Shown here: positions 19,380-29,151 of the stretch, piece after piece
How positions within the stretch are numbered: the stretch's first letter is position 1
How the letters are laid out: each line of letters opens with the position of its first letter
Assembly (NCBI GenBank): GCA_037447655.1
Contig: JBBHKE010000071.1
Location: forward strand, 99,001-134,522
Direction: 5' to 3'
Length of the DNA: 35,522 nucleotides
DNA from: Zygnema cylindricum
Lineage: Eukaryota; Streptophyta; Zygnematophyceae; Zygnematales; Zygnemataceae
Notes under the pieces: model-generated
What the model saw: the letters and a program-made list of their open reading frames with translations, nothing else
Database searches by the model: none
Told to the model about the DNA's origin: nothing
Program-made: the position numbers and the translations under genes

Positions 19380-19400
19380 CTAGACAGCACAGGCAGCCAT
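19380..19400 (-). other. Conserved minimal ORF, second subfamily
   Basis: On the LTR strand GCCATGGCTGCC opens a six-codon ORF ending in TAG, immediately after the hairpin. It is repeated at 19825-19845. Confidence 0.35.
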
Positions 19401-19402
19401 GG

Positions 19403-19463
19403 CTAACTCCTCCCCCAGTCTTCAGTGACTGCGACAAGTATGGAGACTTGAGTGAGGAGTTAG
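19403..19463 (-). other. LTR stem-loop, second subfamily
   Basis: CTAACTCCTC pairs perfectly with GAGGAGTTAG. The inner stem AGTCT (19417-19421) pairs with AGACT (19444-19448). The loop on the LTR strand has ACTTGTCGCAGTCACT. It is repeated at 19848-19908. Confidence 0.6.
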
Positions 19464-19539
19464 AGGCAGGCTGTCAATATCTATTATTTTGCTTTTTATT
19501 TTGCAATCTCTAGACCTAGAAAATACTTAAATTCCAACA

Positions 19540-20686
19540 ATACCGCGCCAGACATTTCATTTAACTAATTACGGGACGATTTATGCATGGAAACATACCT
19601 GTCCGCACGAAATCGGGACCACACGAAATATACGAATTAACATTTAATTTTCGACGGACGAAATCAAATGTTTAGATCTGATCGAACGGCTCACAGTGGA
19701 GCCGGAATGCCGAAATGTCGGAATGCCGGAATAGCCGTTTGACGGTTTGCGGACCAGATGTCGGTGGATGACACGTGGCAACATATGGTTGGGTAAACCT
19801 TATAAAACAACTGCCTGTCTCTCTCTAGACAGCACAGGCAGCCATGGCTAACTCCTCCCCCAGTCTTCAGTGACTGCGACAAGTATGGAGACTTGAGTGA
19901 GGAGTTAGAGGCAGGCTATCAATATCTATTATTTTGCTTTTTATTTTGCAATCTCTAGACCTAGAAAATACTTAAATTCCAACAATACCGCGCCGGACAT
20001 TTCATTTAACTAATTACGGGACGATTTATGTATGGAAACATACCGGTCCGCACGAAATCGGGACCACACGAAATATACGAATTAACATTTAATTTTTGAC
20101 GGACGAAATAAAATGTTTAGATCTGATCGAACGGCTCACAGTGGAGCCGGAATGCTGGAATGCCGGAATAGCCGTTTGACGGTTTGCGGACCAGATGTCG
20201 GTGGATGACACGTGGCAACATATGGTTGGGTAGCGGATATCACGGGAGGAGCAACTACGGCTCCGGAACTGACACGCGTCAGCGGGAACGGCCATGCCGT
20301 ACTATGGTCGTACAAGAAGTACAGCGGTACCTGTACCTTCTTGTACTTTACAGTCTTATGATTGGTCGAAGTACCTTAGTAGTAGGCTTAGAGAGGTAGC
20401 TTAGGACTTAGAATATTTTTGGTTTTCCAGCCTCTCTCCCAGAGTGCACTTGTATTTATAGACCAACTTTGGTCAACCATAACTTAATGCTCAGGTGAGC
20501 AAATTCATTGATTCTTTTTGCTGCGGACTCAGGGGAGTCCAGGCTACACAGGGGTGTAGTTGGTCAGAGATTTTGCGTCCCAGGGTGGGACTTATTCATT
20601 GTCAAAGTCAAAAGTGCATATACTATCCTAGAGGCTTCACATAAGCTGGACATTCTGTGTACCAATGGAGGTCACTGAATTACACA
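19540..20686 (+). repeat. Plus-strand LTR fragment of the same lineage
   Basis: From 20233 to 20686 the sequence parallels the reverse complement of 1273-1760: GTACAGCGGTACCTGTACC, the TTAGGACTTAGAATATTT block and GCTGCGGACTCAGGGGAGTC all have counterparts. The part at 19546-19795 matches blocks of the copia 5' LTR near 14770. It lacks the hairpin and tRNA-like part and faces away from 18378-19539. Confidence 0.6.
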
Positions 20687-21302
20687 CTTGAGACGAGGTG
20701 GTTGTTGAGATTGTACAATTGGGACCAATTTAGAATAGGAGTTTACTCTATTACGTCATTACATTAACGCTAATACCGGTCACAAGTTAGGGCGACAAAC
20801 GGAAATGCATCCATTTTTGAATTCACACACATTTTAGCATGAATTCATGCTAATAAAACAAACGTCGCGACATTATTAGAGTAAAGAACCCTTACTACCG
20901 TACAATGTCGACGTAAAACGGAAAAGCGACCAACCGTTGAAACAACAAACGTTGCGTAATCGATACGTTCGTAGAAATTACACTCCGTACAACTGTATCA
21001 AAATTGAATACTTAACGGCGAAAACCTGACGCCTAACTGCGGTGAAATATTCTAACATGTACGTTGGAATGATTTACACTGTTACGTGACAGTGTACGAT
21101 CTGAAATAAATTGTACGGCTACTTTTATTACTGTAAGCAGGTTTGCAACCGACATTTCATTATGTTAAAGACCCAAATTAGCATTAGTAAACAATTAGAA
21201 TGTATGTTTTTTTTTAAAAGTCCCTTATTCTTAAATAGCGTACACCACTGTAATTGGTTTTATACGCTAAATAAACTTCAGCGCTAATAACGATTGGCGG
21301 TG
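20687..21302. repeat. Dispersed 0.63 kb repeat, copy 2
   Basis: Direct copy of 7165-7794. The left side begins exactly at the end of the plus-strand LTR fragment. The right end AGCGCTAATAACGATTGGCGG, then TG and TA, is identical in type to the MITE terminus at 22112. Confidence 0.7.
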
Positions 21303-21304
21303 TA

Positions 21305-21892
21305 GTGATGTGGCGTCACAGATAAAAAGTATAATAGCATCCGACGGTTCGAATTTACGCCTACAACCTTGGACATTTATCCGTAATGATGTTTTCCTTC
21401 AAAAAAAAAAAATTGGTACGAACCTGTACGAAACGGTACGGCCCTCAGTAAAAAGCCCCACTTTTTCGCTAATGGAAGGCCACCCTTAGTGTTTTACCGA
21501 ATTCCCGTGAAAATGCACCATGCGTGGACGCTTTTGTGCTTTTGTCTCACACATGTTGCGTGTCGAAACCTTGTCGGATTTTGAATCCATAATATTCACG
21601 AAATGGGCGTTATTTCGTCTATGTTTTATGATTTTTTCGAGCTTGAGTGGACAGACTACGTTGAGCACGTCCAACACGACAACAGGAAATTTATCCACTT
21701 CCGCCAGGTGGCTTTTAAGATAGTTGATTTGTCAGAAAGCACTTTATCTGGAGCGACAAGCGTCGACCAACTAAAATCTTCGTTACCTACCCAGGATCTA
21801 AATCGGAGCTACGCGACAACGACCTTAAGGACAGAAATAACCAGTTTCGTACAGTATCTAGGCAGAACGGTACAAAAATCTGCAAGGTTCAG
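21305..21892. other. No recognisable gene
   Basis: Overlapping frames (67 to 105 codons) at 21486-21920 show no domain signature and one runs into the MITE end. I see nothing else to support. Confidence 0.35.
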
Positions 21893-21894
21893 TA

Positions 21895-22112
21895 CACCGC
21901 CAATCGTTATTAGCGTGTAAGTTTTTTAGCGTATTTTAGGAATAATTAGCGTGGTTTACGCTAATTGGGAATTTGGAAATTTTCGAAGAAATCGACTATT
22001 CTAATTAGGAATTAGGGCTTTTTTAAATAGTGTGGATAATTCTATTTGAGAATAAAAAAAAAAAAAAGCGGGACGGAATTAGCGTACACAACGCTAATAA
22101 CGATTGGCGGTG
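21895..22112. mobile_element. 218-bp MITE with 22-bp terminal inverted repeats
   Basis: The left end CACCGCCAATCGTTATTAG (plus CGT) at 21895-21916 is the exact reverse complement of 22091-22112. TA dinucleotides flank both ends (21893-21894, 22113-22114), as expected for a TA target duplication (Tc1/mariner-like, inference). The interior is AT-rich, with extra GCGTA and TTAGCG motifs and no coding. Confidence 0.8.
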
Positions 22113-22114
22113 TA

Positions 22115-22645
22115 GAGTATGAATAATGTTATCGAACGAGGAGTACAGTACAGTAATAATATAGTCGTCGTGACTTCACTTCGTAACAGAATGCAGCCGA
22201 CAAAAGGCCAAGCTCCTAGATGCTCAAAGTACAAAATTGGATTCCATTCGAGTGGTACAGTTCAGTACAATACCAACACGTCACCCGTTCGGAACGATGA
22301 GCCAAGATCGCGCCGCAGAAATGTGCGCCAATTACAGCAGTCAGACACGCGCGCACGTCCCCAACCTTTGCGCGAATATCGTTAGCGTGCACATGGCACG
22401 GGCACGGGAGTTTGTATAGTCGTCATGAAAAGCCGCCGTTTCGCAAGGTATACCGTTCGACCTAAGAACCGTATGGTTACGTGAACATTTCAAGCTACAG
22501 TAGTCCATAAGTTTTTTGTCGCGTATGTCCGATCTCGTTTCCGGGTCTATAACGATGGTCCAAAGTGGATCGATATATAATTCGACATACCAACAAAATT
22601 CGAATTGAAGCATGTACCACCGCCTTAAAAAGTCGCTTTTGAGAG
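22115..22645. other. Upstream flank of rbcS copy 1, no gene seen
   Basis: Short frames only. No CACGTG G-box occurs between here and the copy 1 start codon. Distal promoter elements may lie here but none is obvious. Confidence 0.3.
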
Positions 22646-22855
22646 CGCTTTTTTGCGTCCACACACTCAAAACTTGCTTTTTTTCCTTTTCTGATAGCCT
22701 ATGTTTCGCTTTTATCCACAATACTCGAATCTAGTTCAGCCACACTATTCCCTCGCGGTAATCGCTGTACCAAGGCTGTAAAGATAAAAACAAAAGAGAT
22801 TCTTACCGAGGCTCAACCATGTGTAATACCTGGGCGTTCAGCTTCGTTCCTTACC
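22646..22855 (+). promoter_or_regulatory. Diverged upstream region of rbcS copy 1
   Basis: It aligns with gaps to the reverse complement of 32501-32670. Conserved blocks are TTTTTGCGTCCACACAC, GCCTAT, TTTTATCCACA and TCAGCCAC. TTTTATCCACA contains the reverse complement of a GGATAA, close to the I-box core of angiosperm rbcS promoters. Homology becomes near identity at 22856. Confidence 0.4.
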
Positions 22856-22977
22856 GTTGACGCTCGGAAGAAACAAGCAAACCTTCGGTAGACGGCCGTC
22901 CGGCTGATTTGTAGATAGGTTCGGATGTGCCTCGTGTGATCCAGGTTCGGTCTACGCTCGTGTCGAGGCAGTCGAAG

Positions 22978-22988
22978 CCACTATAGAT
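22978..22988 (+). promoter_or_regulatory. Possible TATA box of rbcS copy 1
   Basis: CCACTATAGATGG lies about 95 nt before the start codon and is the only TATA-like string in the identical 220 bp upstream. The mirror sequence serves copy 2. Confidence 0.3.
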
Positions 22989-23075
22989 GGAGGGTTACAG
23001 GCTCCCGGGAAGTATCACTTCCAGCAGCCTCCAACTCTTCGGCACAGCAGTTTGAGCTGTGATCATCTTGCAGCC

Positions 23076-24164
23076 ATGGCCGCCGTCGCTTCTTCTGCTG
23101 CCGTGATCGTGCCTGCCGGTATCCAGCAGACGGTTGCTGCCAGCACCTCTGCTCAGAGGCAGACTGTCGGCGCCTTCACCGGACTCAAGGGCGCCTCTCT
23201 CTTCTCTGCTCGCTCTAACGAGTGGGCAGCCAAGACTGTCTCCAACTCTAGCCGAGTGTCATGCATGAAGGTGAGGCAGCTTGTGGCTTTCAGAGTTATT
23301 ACAGCATTTACGAATCTCTCATTGTTCTAGTGAATAACCAATACGGTAGATCGGAAACTGTTAAACGGCCATCGCAATCATTAATTCTTGCGATTTTCAG
23401 TTAAATGTGTATTAGCGGCCCAATTAATTAATGTGGTAGCTGCATTTTGGCTGCTGTTAGTGTCCAGGTTCTCATGAAAACCAGATCGTAGCTCCCACAT
23501 CTTGTCATGCTGTTCAAGAACACCAATATACTTCATCAGATCAGAAGTTGATAGCCAGTACCGCTAAGAATCCACTTTTGGTGTTGACAATGCAATCTTG
23601 TATTCCTGAGCATAAACCTTTAGGATCATCTTTTTCGCAAATGTCTAACAGAAACTTTGTAATTCGGTTTGTTCTGCATTCAGAAAAGAATCAACTGTTT
23701 CTTCGCTTGCTTGCTTTAAAGTTTGTTTCTTCTCACGTAGTTTTTGTTTATTGAAGACATCAGTCGGTGCTTATTTTTTGACATTTTGTTTCCTCGTTCG
23801 TTTATAGGTGTGGTCTCCCATCGACAACCCTCGCTTTGAGACTCTCTCCTACCTTCCCCCTCTTTCCGACTCCGCCATTGCCAAGGAGATCGACTACCTG
23901 TTGAAGAACAACTGGGTTCCCTGCCTGGAGTTCGACCAGAACGGCGTCATCTACCGTGAGAACAATGCCGGCCCCGGATACTATGATGGCCGATACTGGA
24001 CGATGTGGAAGTTGCCCATGTTCGGATGCACTGACTCTTCCCAGGTGTTGAGGGAGATCCAGGAGGCCAAGAGGGCCTACCCTGACACATACATCCGATG
24101 CCTCGGATTCGACAACATCAAGCAAGTGCAGTGTGTGTCCTTCATTGTCCACAAGCCAATCTAA
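23076..24164 (+). CDS. rbcS: Rubisco small subunit, copy 1
   Basis: Exons 23076-23270 and 23808-24164 encode 183 residues. The intron (537 bp) has GTGAGG and TTTATAG borders in phase 0, after the second codon of the mature protein; this is the land-plant intron 1 position, and later introns are absent. Residues 1-63 are a Ser/Ala-rich, acid-poor chloroplast transit peptide; the mature subunit starts at [20 protein letters not shown]. The signature [19 protein letters not shown] and the end [12 protein letters not shown] are intact. The start is the ATG in GCAGCCATGG; a TTG 24 nt earlier is not used. The product assembles as eight copies with RbcL in the stroma for CO2 fixation. It is convergent with copy 2. 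Confidence 0.97.
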
Positions 24165-25022
24165 ATGCACTTTTTTTAAGTGCTTTAGAAAATTAGCCGA
24201 GATTACATGAGATTGCAGAGCCAGAAGCGGCTAGTTATGACAGTACCAAATTGGTGCTACCCGCCTAGCTTCTCCAGTTTTGTAAATTAGATTTCTAGAA
24301 TGTAGCCCAATTTTTGTCCTGAAAAGTGACCATTATTGTATGTTCGAGTATTTTAATTCAGATCACTTAAATCGTCCTATACAGTGCCAATTTTTCTTTT
24401 GCCAACTGGAAATGCCTTGTTATTTGTTCTCTCTAAAAATGGAAATGCCTGCCGATGCCTTTTTTTGCAAAACTACTTTTGTTAGCTAACTTGTGCATTG
24501 AAACTAGTGTATAAGTCAGCGCTTGTGCATAAGTCAGCGCTTTTATCGGAAGGTTGTAATATTCTGTAATTTTCTTCAATGTTGTGTCTCGGTGTTGACA
24601 TCATCATATAAAACTGTCAGTGTTTCTCGGTTCTGTGCCACGAAACTGGGTCCAAAGGCGAAATTTGAGTAATCTAATCGAAAAGGATTGAAATCTACAG
24701 TTCAGTATGAGAACAAGCTTTAATTGCAATTTAAACTTTAACATGTTTAGGAGAAACCTTCTCCTAGGATTAGAATTAAAGCAAACGCTTATTTGTATCA
24801 GGATAAAGACTAGTTTTGCAGTTATCGAGGGATGTTTGATTTTTGTGTTCGCATTTTCCCCTTTTCGGTCAGTAAATAATACATCACATGCCCTGGTCTG
24901 TTACTCAAAAGAGTTGGTTTTTCATTCTTTTGTTGGCTGAACTGAGTGCTGACAGAGCTAATTTGTCTTATAAGCAATGGTGATTTTAGGACTCTCAATT
25001 AATGTGGATATGGAACTTGTAG
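24165..25022. other. rbcS 3' flank, no further gene seen
   Basis: Presumed 3' UTR, then AT-rich sequence. TGTAA-type motifs at about 24283 and 24556 could be polyadenylation-related, and no AATAAA stands out. A 77-codon frame at 24707-24940 has no domain signature. The mirror is 30334-31191. Confidence 0.35.
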
Positions 25023-25202
25023 GTCCGAACTTGTCCGAATTACATACAGCTCATTGAAGGACACACATTAAAGGATGGACAATTATCAATTCTAACTCTG
25101 CTGCAAATGATTGAGGAGGCTGGGAATGTTCTGGAGAGGGTCGATGATGATGCTTTAGTAGTGAATATCAAAGGAGCAGTATCTCACAGGGAGGCGGAAA
25201 AG
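25023..25202 (+). other. Orphan exon candidate, left arm
   Basis: Exactly 60 open codons lie between an acceptor (GGAACTTGTAG) and a strong donor (GTAAGTG), phase 0 at both ends. The peptide includes CPNYIQLIEGHTLKDGQLS, then an amphipathic stretch with LLQMIEEAGNVLERVDDD. A possible terminal exon in matching phase is 25993-26043, after a T-rich tract and TTTGCAG, ending in TGA. I do not recognise the protein. No upstream exons are visible before rbcS, so this is probably a gene fragment captured with the duplicated block. Confidence 0.45.
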
Positions 25203-26204
25203 GTAAGTGTACTACACATGATGGCACAGGGGGGCGGAGAGAGAGAGGAGAGGCACAGAGAAGCAGAGAAGGAAAGTGTATGTCACAAGTGTATGACACA
25301 AAGACACAAGAGGGGCAGAGAGACATGAGGCACAGACGTGGAGAAGGCAATGGGAAGAGGCAGGAACAGAGAGCAGATAACGCAAGTGCTCAGGGAGGCA
25401 GCGAAGGTGAATGAATTATTCCAGGATCAGACATGCTTTTTTTTAACTTGATTACTTCGAGTAAATCTTCTTGGAGTAATAATTTGAATAGATGTACAGT
25501 TTTCTTATAAGCATATTATTGGAGGATCAAACGTGTATGCTCATATATTTTTGGATAGCTCTTTTTGGAGTAAAACTGCAGTTGATTCCTATCACTATTT
25601 AGAACCTGTACTTTTAGGAATGTCAGTAAATTTTCTGTATTATCCTCCTATCATTTTGTTTGCAGATGGTATTCCTATGATGATTTTGGAAATTTTGGAA
25701 ATTTCAGTTTCTCATCTGGTGAACTCGTGTTGCTTTTTCAAAAAGTTTCCGGCATTGACTTAGTCTTTTTTTTGTGCAATTTTGCTGTAGCTTTGTCTAT
25801 TAAATTCTTATTTCCATCATCTTTTACATTTTCTCAGTTTTTTATTTACAGTCTTTTCATTAATCTGTCAATAGTGTAGCGTTTTTTCCATCTTTTGCAT
25901 GCTCCCATTCTGTTGTCATATTTTTTACTATGTTATCTTTTTTTTCTGGACTTTATCAACCTTTGCCCTAACATTTTTATTTTTTTTTGCAGGCAAACCA
26001 TGAAAGAAAACATTGTGACTCCTCAATTTGTAATTTTAATTGAATTTTAAGCTTGTTTTTGGGTGCATTAATCGGGATTTCGACTGTTATTTGAGCTTTT
26101 TAAGTTTATTTCTGGTGCTTCTCTTGGATTTCGAACAGTATTTGAATTTTAAACCTATTTTCGGTGCCTTAATTCCCCCTACTCATTTGAATTTTAATTA
26201 AGTT

Positions 26205-26584
26205 TTGAAACCTGATTTTTGGTGTGGATTTTCTGGTTTTGCCCTCTCAGGTACTGAAACAAATGGGAAATGGGGGTTGTATTCCAAAAAAAATGAGGGA
26301 AGAAAAACGAGGGAAATAAAGAATGGGGGTTGTATGTTAATGGAGGCTTATGGGGGGTACACGGATGTCATTCCCAAAGTGAGACGAATCCTAACCGAAA
26401 TGAGGGAGAGAGGAATTGAACCGGACGTGGTGACTTATAAGAAACTTGTGGGTGTTTTTTGAAAATAAGGGTGTTTAAAAGAGAGAATTACACTTTTAAA
26501 AAATATATGGTGGAAGGCGGAATCGAGCCCGATAAGAAAACTTTTAGTGGACTTTTTTCCTTATGGGAAAGGGAGATTCCCTAA
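26205..26584 (+). pseudogene. PPR-protein fragment, left arm
   Basis: A frame ending at TGA 26460 contains VRRILTEMRERGIEPDVVTY, the second helix and linker of a P-class pentatricopeptide repeat with the usual GIEPDVVTY signature. After a frameshift the next repeat follows (GGIEPDKKTFSGLFSLWERE) to TAA 26582. PPR proteins bind organelle RNA through many such repeats; only about two remain, so this is a relic. The region before it is T-rich and non-coding. Confidence 0.7.
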
Positions 26585-26710
26585 AGAGACACGCGGTATT
26601 TACAGGTGAGATCTGCAGGTTTTGACATTTTCACATGCAATTTCATCATTTCAGTTTTTGAGGTATTTCACTGCTTATATTTTTTAGTTATTTCGAGGTA
26701 GATGCTAGAC

Positions 26711-28645
26711 ACTGGAAAATAAACACAGATGTGTATTCCCAAACTTCTTAGGTTTAAGTTCTTTCTTTTAAATTTTGGCCGTCTTTCAGCAAATTTATTT
26801 CTTGTTTATGTCAACTGTTCATTATTGCGTTATTTTTAATGTAATCAGTTCAACTACACTTCCTCCAACGTTTTCTTTATTCACAGACACATCCAGATAA
26901 GTTTAATTTGATCCCATCACGTATGACTAAGATAATTCAGTAATGTCGCTTATAAAAAAAAATCACTCTCGATTAATCGCAAAAAAAACATCATAATCAT
27001 TTGGAAAAACAGATTCACCGACTTTGCAAATGAATATTGATATTTCGATAACTGGCAATTACTGGCTGATAATTGCACGGTAATTAGCTGTATTAAATAG
27101 TGAAAAGAAAGTCACAGTGCCAAATCTTGATCAGAGACGTTTTCATCATGTTGTCTCCCCCTTTTTTTTTTTTTTTACTTTGAGACAGTCCATGTATCAC
27201 GTCAGACTAGGTCTACAGTAAAAGAGGCAGATGAGAAATTGGAGGCCTTTGAATTCACATTAAATGAAGCCCAAGAAGCCTCATTAGATTTGGTCCTCAA
27301 ACTATCATACTTAATAGTTGTAGTTTTTGCCTATCAGATGTATTTTAGTGCGGATCCGGATCGAAAATTCTAGATTTAGCCAAAACTATATTATAAGTCG
27401 GCTTGTGATAGCACGAACCCTAAACGAAAACCAGACACATGTGCATGAATAAAAGTTGATTTAAATAGTTATACTCGGAGTAGGCTTATTAGGAAGAAAA
27501 TTTCAATAAAGAAGAAATAGCACTGAATTCCCTACCGACAGAGGCACCAGTCTCCCACTTTCACAGGATCTCAAAGATATCGCAGCCTCTACTCAAAAAG
27601 GTCGTCAGAAGCGCAGAGAAATAGGTTGACAGTGAAAAAAAGTCGGTTGTTAACGTTGAGCCATGCAGTTATTGATCAAATTGCAAGAAGATATTTAATA
27701 ATAAAGTTTGATAAGAATGAAGAAAGCTGATTTGCTGCTCACAGCCAACTTCTAAAACTTCTAAAACTGTTTCAAAGTTCCCAGAAATGGGAGTAGCTGT
27801 CCTTTGACTGTAGCTCTTCAATCTTTTCCAAACATATACGAATTGTTTTTATACATACAACAACACCTCCAACTTGTCCATACTAAATAAAAAGCACATT
27901 CAAAAGTTCATGACAACAATTATAGCAGCAACAATTCCACAGCAATTTCAGTGACAGCAAGGTAAATAAACATGGTGAAATTTTGATGACCATGTGGGAA
28001 GTTGTATTCAATAGGATCAATTATTTCACAGAGCACAAGGAGTAAAACTGTTTTGAAACGGATGATTGGCCAGGAGTTATATTATTGGCATCATACAAGT
28101 CATGTCTTGGTATTATTATGAACCTTTATTAAGGAACATTAAATATAAGATTGATATATTTATATATGTATATAAGATTGCACTATTGAGGCACTAACTC
28201 TCCAAGTAGGCAATAGTGCGTCGTCAATACTTACAGCCCCCCCCCCTGTACATGTATATTACCTATATAAATCCTACAGCTATGAGATTTTTCTGAAATA
28301 TAAGGGTCTGGGTTTTACATGCAAATCTCATCGTAATTTGGTTATTATAAAAGACGAAGCATTTCGAAAAAGAAAAAGCTTTCCAAATGCGTTTTACTGC
28401 TCATGAAAATCTTGCCGTGCTCAATATTTTAATGTCCAGAACTAAGAAATGCTAATTAGTCTTTCTAGTTATTAACGGTAGTAAATGTGAAGGTTCTAGT
28501 GAGCCTATCTAAACTGCTTACTAAGGTATAAAGTGAACTTCCCTGTGAACGACTTCCTAATTTTACTCCACCAATAAAATTAGAAACACTACAAAATTTA
28601 ACTATCCATTTTGGGACAAACTCCCACTCCGAATTACTGGCTTCC
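26711..28645. other. Spacer between the inverted-repeat arms
   Basis: 1935 bp of single-copy, AT-rich sequence. Apart from the exon-like stretch at 27189-27373 I see no gene, RNA or transposon end. Confidence 0.6.
27189..27373 (+). other. Exon-like stretch in the spacer
   Basis: A long T tract ending in GAGACAG could be an acceptor. It opens about 61 codons to a TAG at 27371. They encode a charged helix (EADEKLEAFEFTLNEAQEA), then a hydrophobic segment LVLKLSYLIVVVFAYQMYF that could span a membrane, and a short polar tail. No family is recognised. Chance openness over 61 codons is possible. Confidence 0.3.
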
Positions 28646-28771
28646 GTCTAGCATCTACCTCGAAATAACTAAAAAATATAAGCAGTGAAATACCTCAAAA
28701 ACTGAAATGATGAAATTGCATGTGAAAATGTCAAAACCTGCAGATCTCACCTGTAAATACCGCGTGTCTCT

Positions 28772-29151
28772 TTAGGGAATCTCCCTTTCCCATAAGGAAA
28801 AAAGTCCACTAAAAGTTTTCTTATCGGGCTCGATTCCGCCTTCCACCATATATTTTTTAAAAGTGTAATTCTCTCTTTTAAACACCCTTATTTTCAAAAA
28901 ACACCCACAAGTTTCTTATAAGTCACCACGTCCGGTTCAATTCCTCTCTCCCTCATTTCGGTTAGGATTCGTCTCACTTTGGGAATGACATCCGTGTACC
29001 CCCCATAAGCCTCCATTAACATACAACCCCCATTCTTTATTTCCCTCGTTTTTCTTCCCTCATTTTTTTTGGAATACAACCCCCATTTCCCATTTGTTTC
29101 AGTACCTGAGAGGGCAAAACCAGAAAATCCACACCAAAAATCAGGTTTCAA
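28772..29151 (-). pseudogene. PPR-protein fragment, right arm
   Basis: Mirror copy of 26205-26584 with the same frameshift, so the gene was already broken before the arms were last homogenised. Confidence 0.7.

Larger units (their letters stand above)
18378..19539 (-). repeat. Truncated LTR, second subfamily
   Basis: Homologous along its length to 1273-2417 but clearly diverged. On the minus strand it starts TGTTGGAATTTAAG at 19539. Shared blocks include AGATCCAAAAGAAGC and GTGTAGCGTGGACTCCC. The last 36 bp of the LTR are replaced by the foldback unit. No matching second LTR in the same orientation is seen, apart from the duplicated piece at 19796-19984. Confidence 0.75.
19351..20232. repeat. 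Tandem duplication of about 440 bp
   Basis: The segment beginning AACCTTATAAAACAACTGCC at 19351 restarts at 19796 (period 445). The second copy is 8 bp shorter because of a deletion in a GGAATGCCGG-type run. Each unit joins the start of the minus-strand LTR (hairpin included) to about 250 bp of a plus-strand LTR, so the duplication happened after the two LTRs had become neighbours. Confidence 0.85.
22856..26710. repeat. Left arm of 3855-bp inverted repeat
   Basis: Every checked position pairs with its mirror at 55356 minus x, so the arms are the same length with no net indel: outer end GTTGACGCTCGG at 22856 and 32500, inner end GATGCTAGAC at 26710 and 28646. Differences I found are few: four within 23008-23020, and single changes at 23134, 25235 and 25328. 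The arm holds rbcS copy 1, an orphan exon and a PPR relic. Confidence 0.93.

Noticed and set aside
23802-24170. 122-codon frame on the strand opposite rbcS exon 2, mirrored at 31186-31554
   Set aside because: It lies exactly opposite a highly conserved coding exon and has no domain of its own; it is a shadow of codon bias.
25533-25763. 76-codon frame in the left arm, mirrored at 29593-29823
   Set aside because: It is in T-rich, intron-like sequence with hydrophobic composition expected from T content. Conservation in both arms only reflects the duplication.
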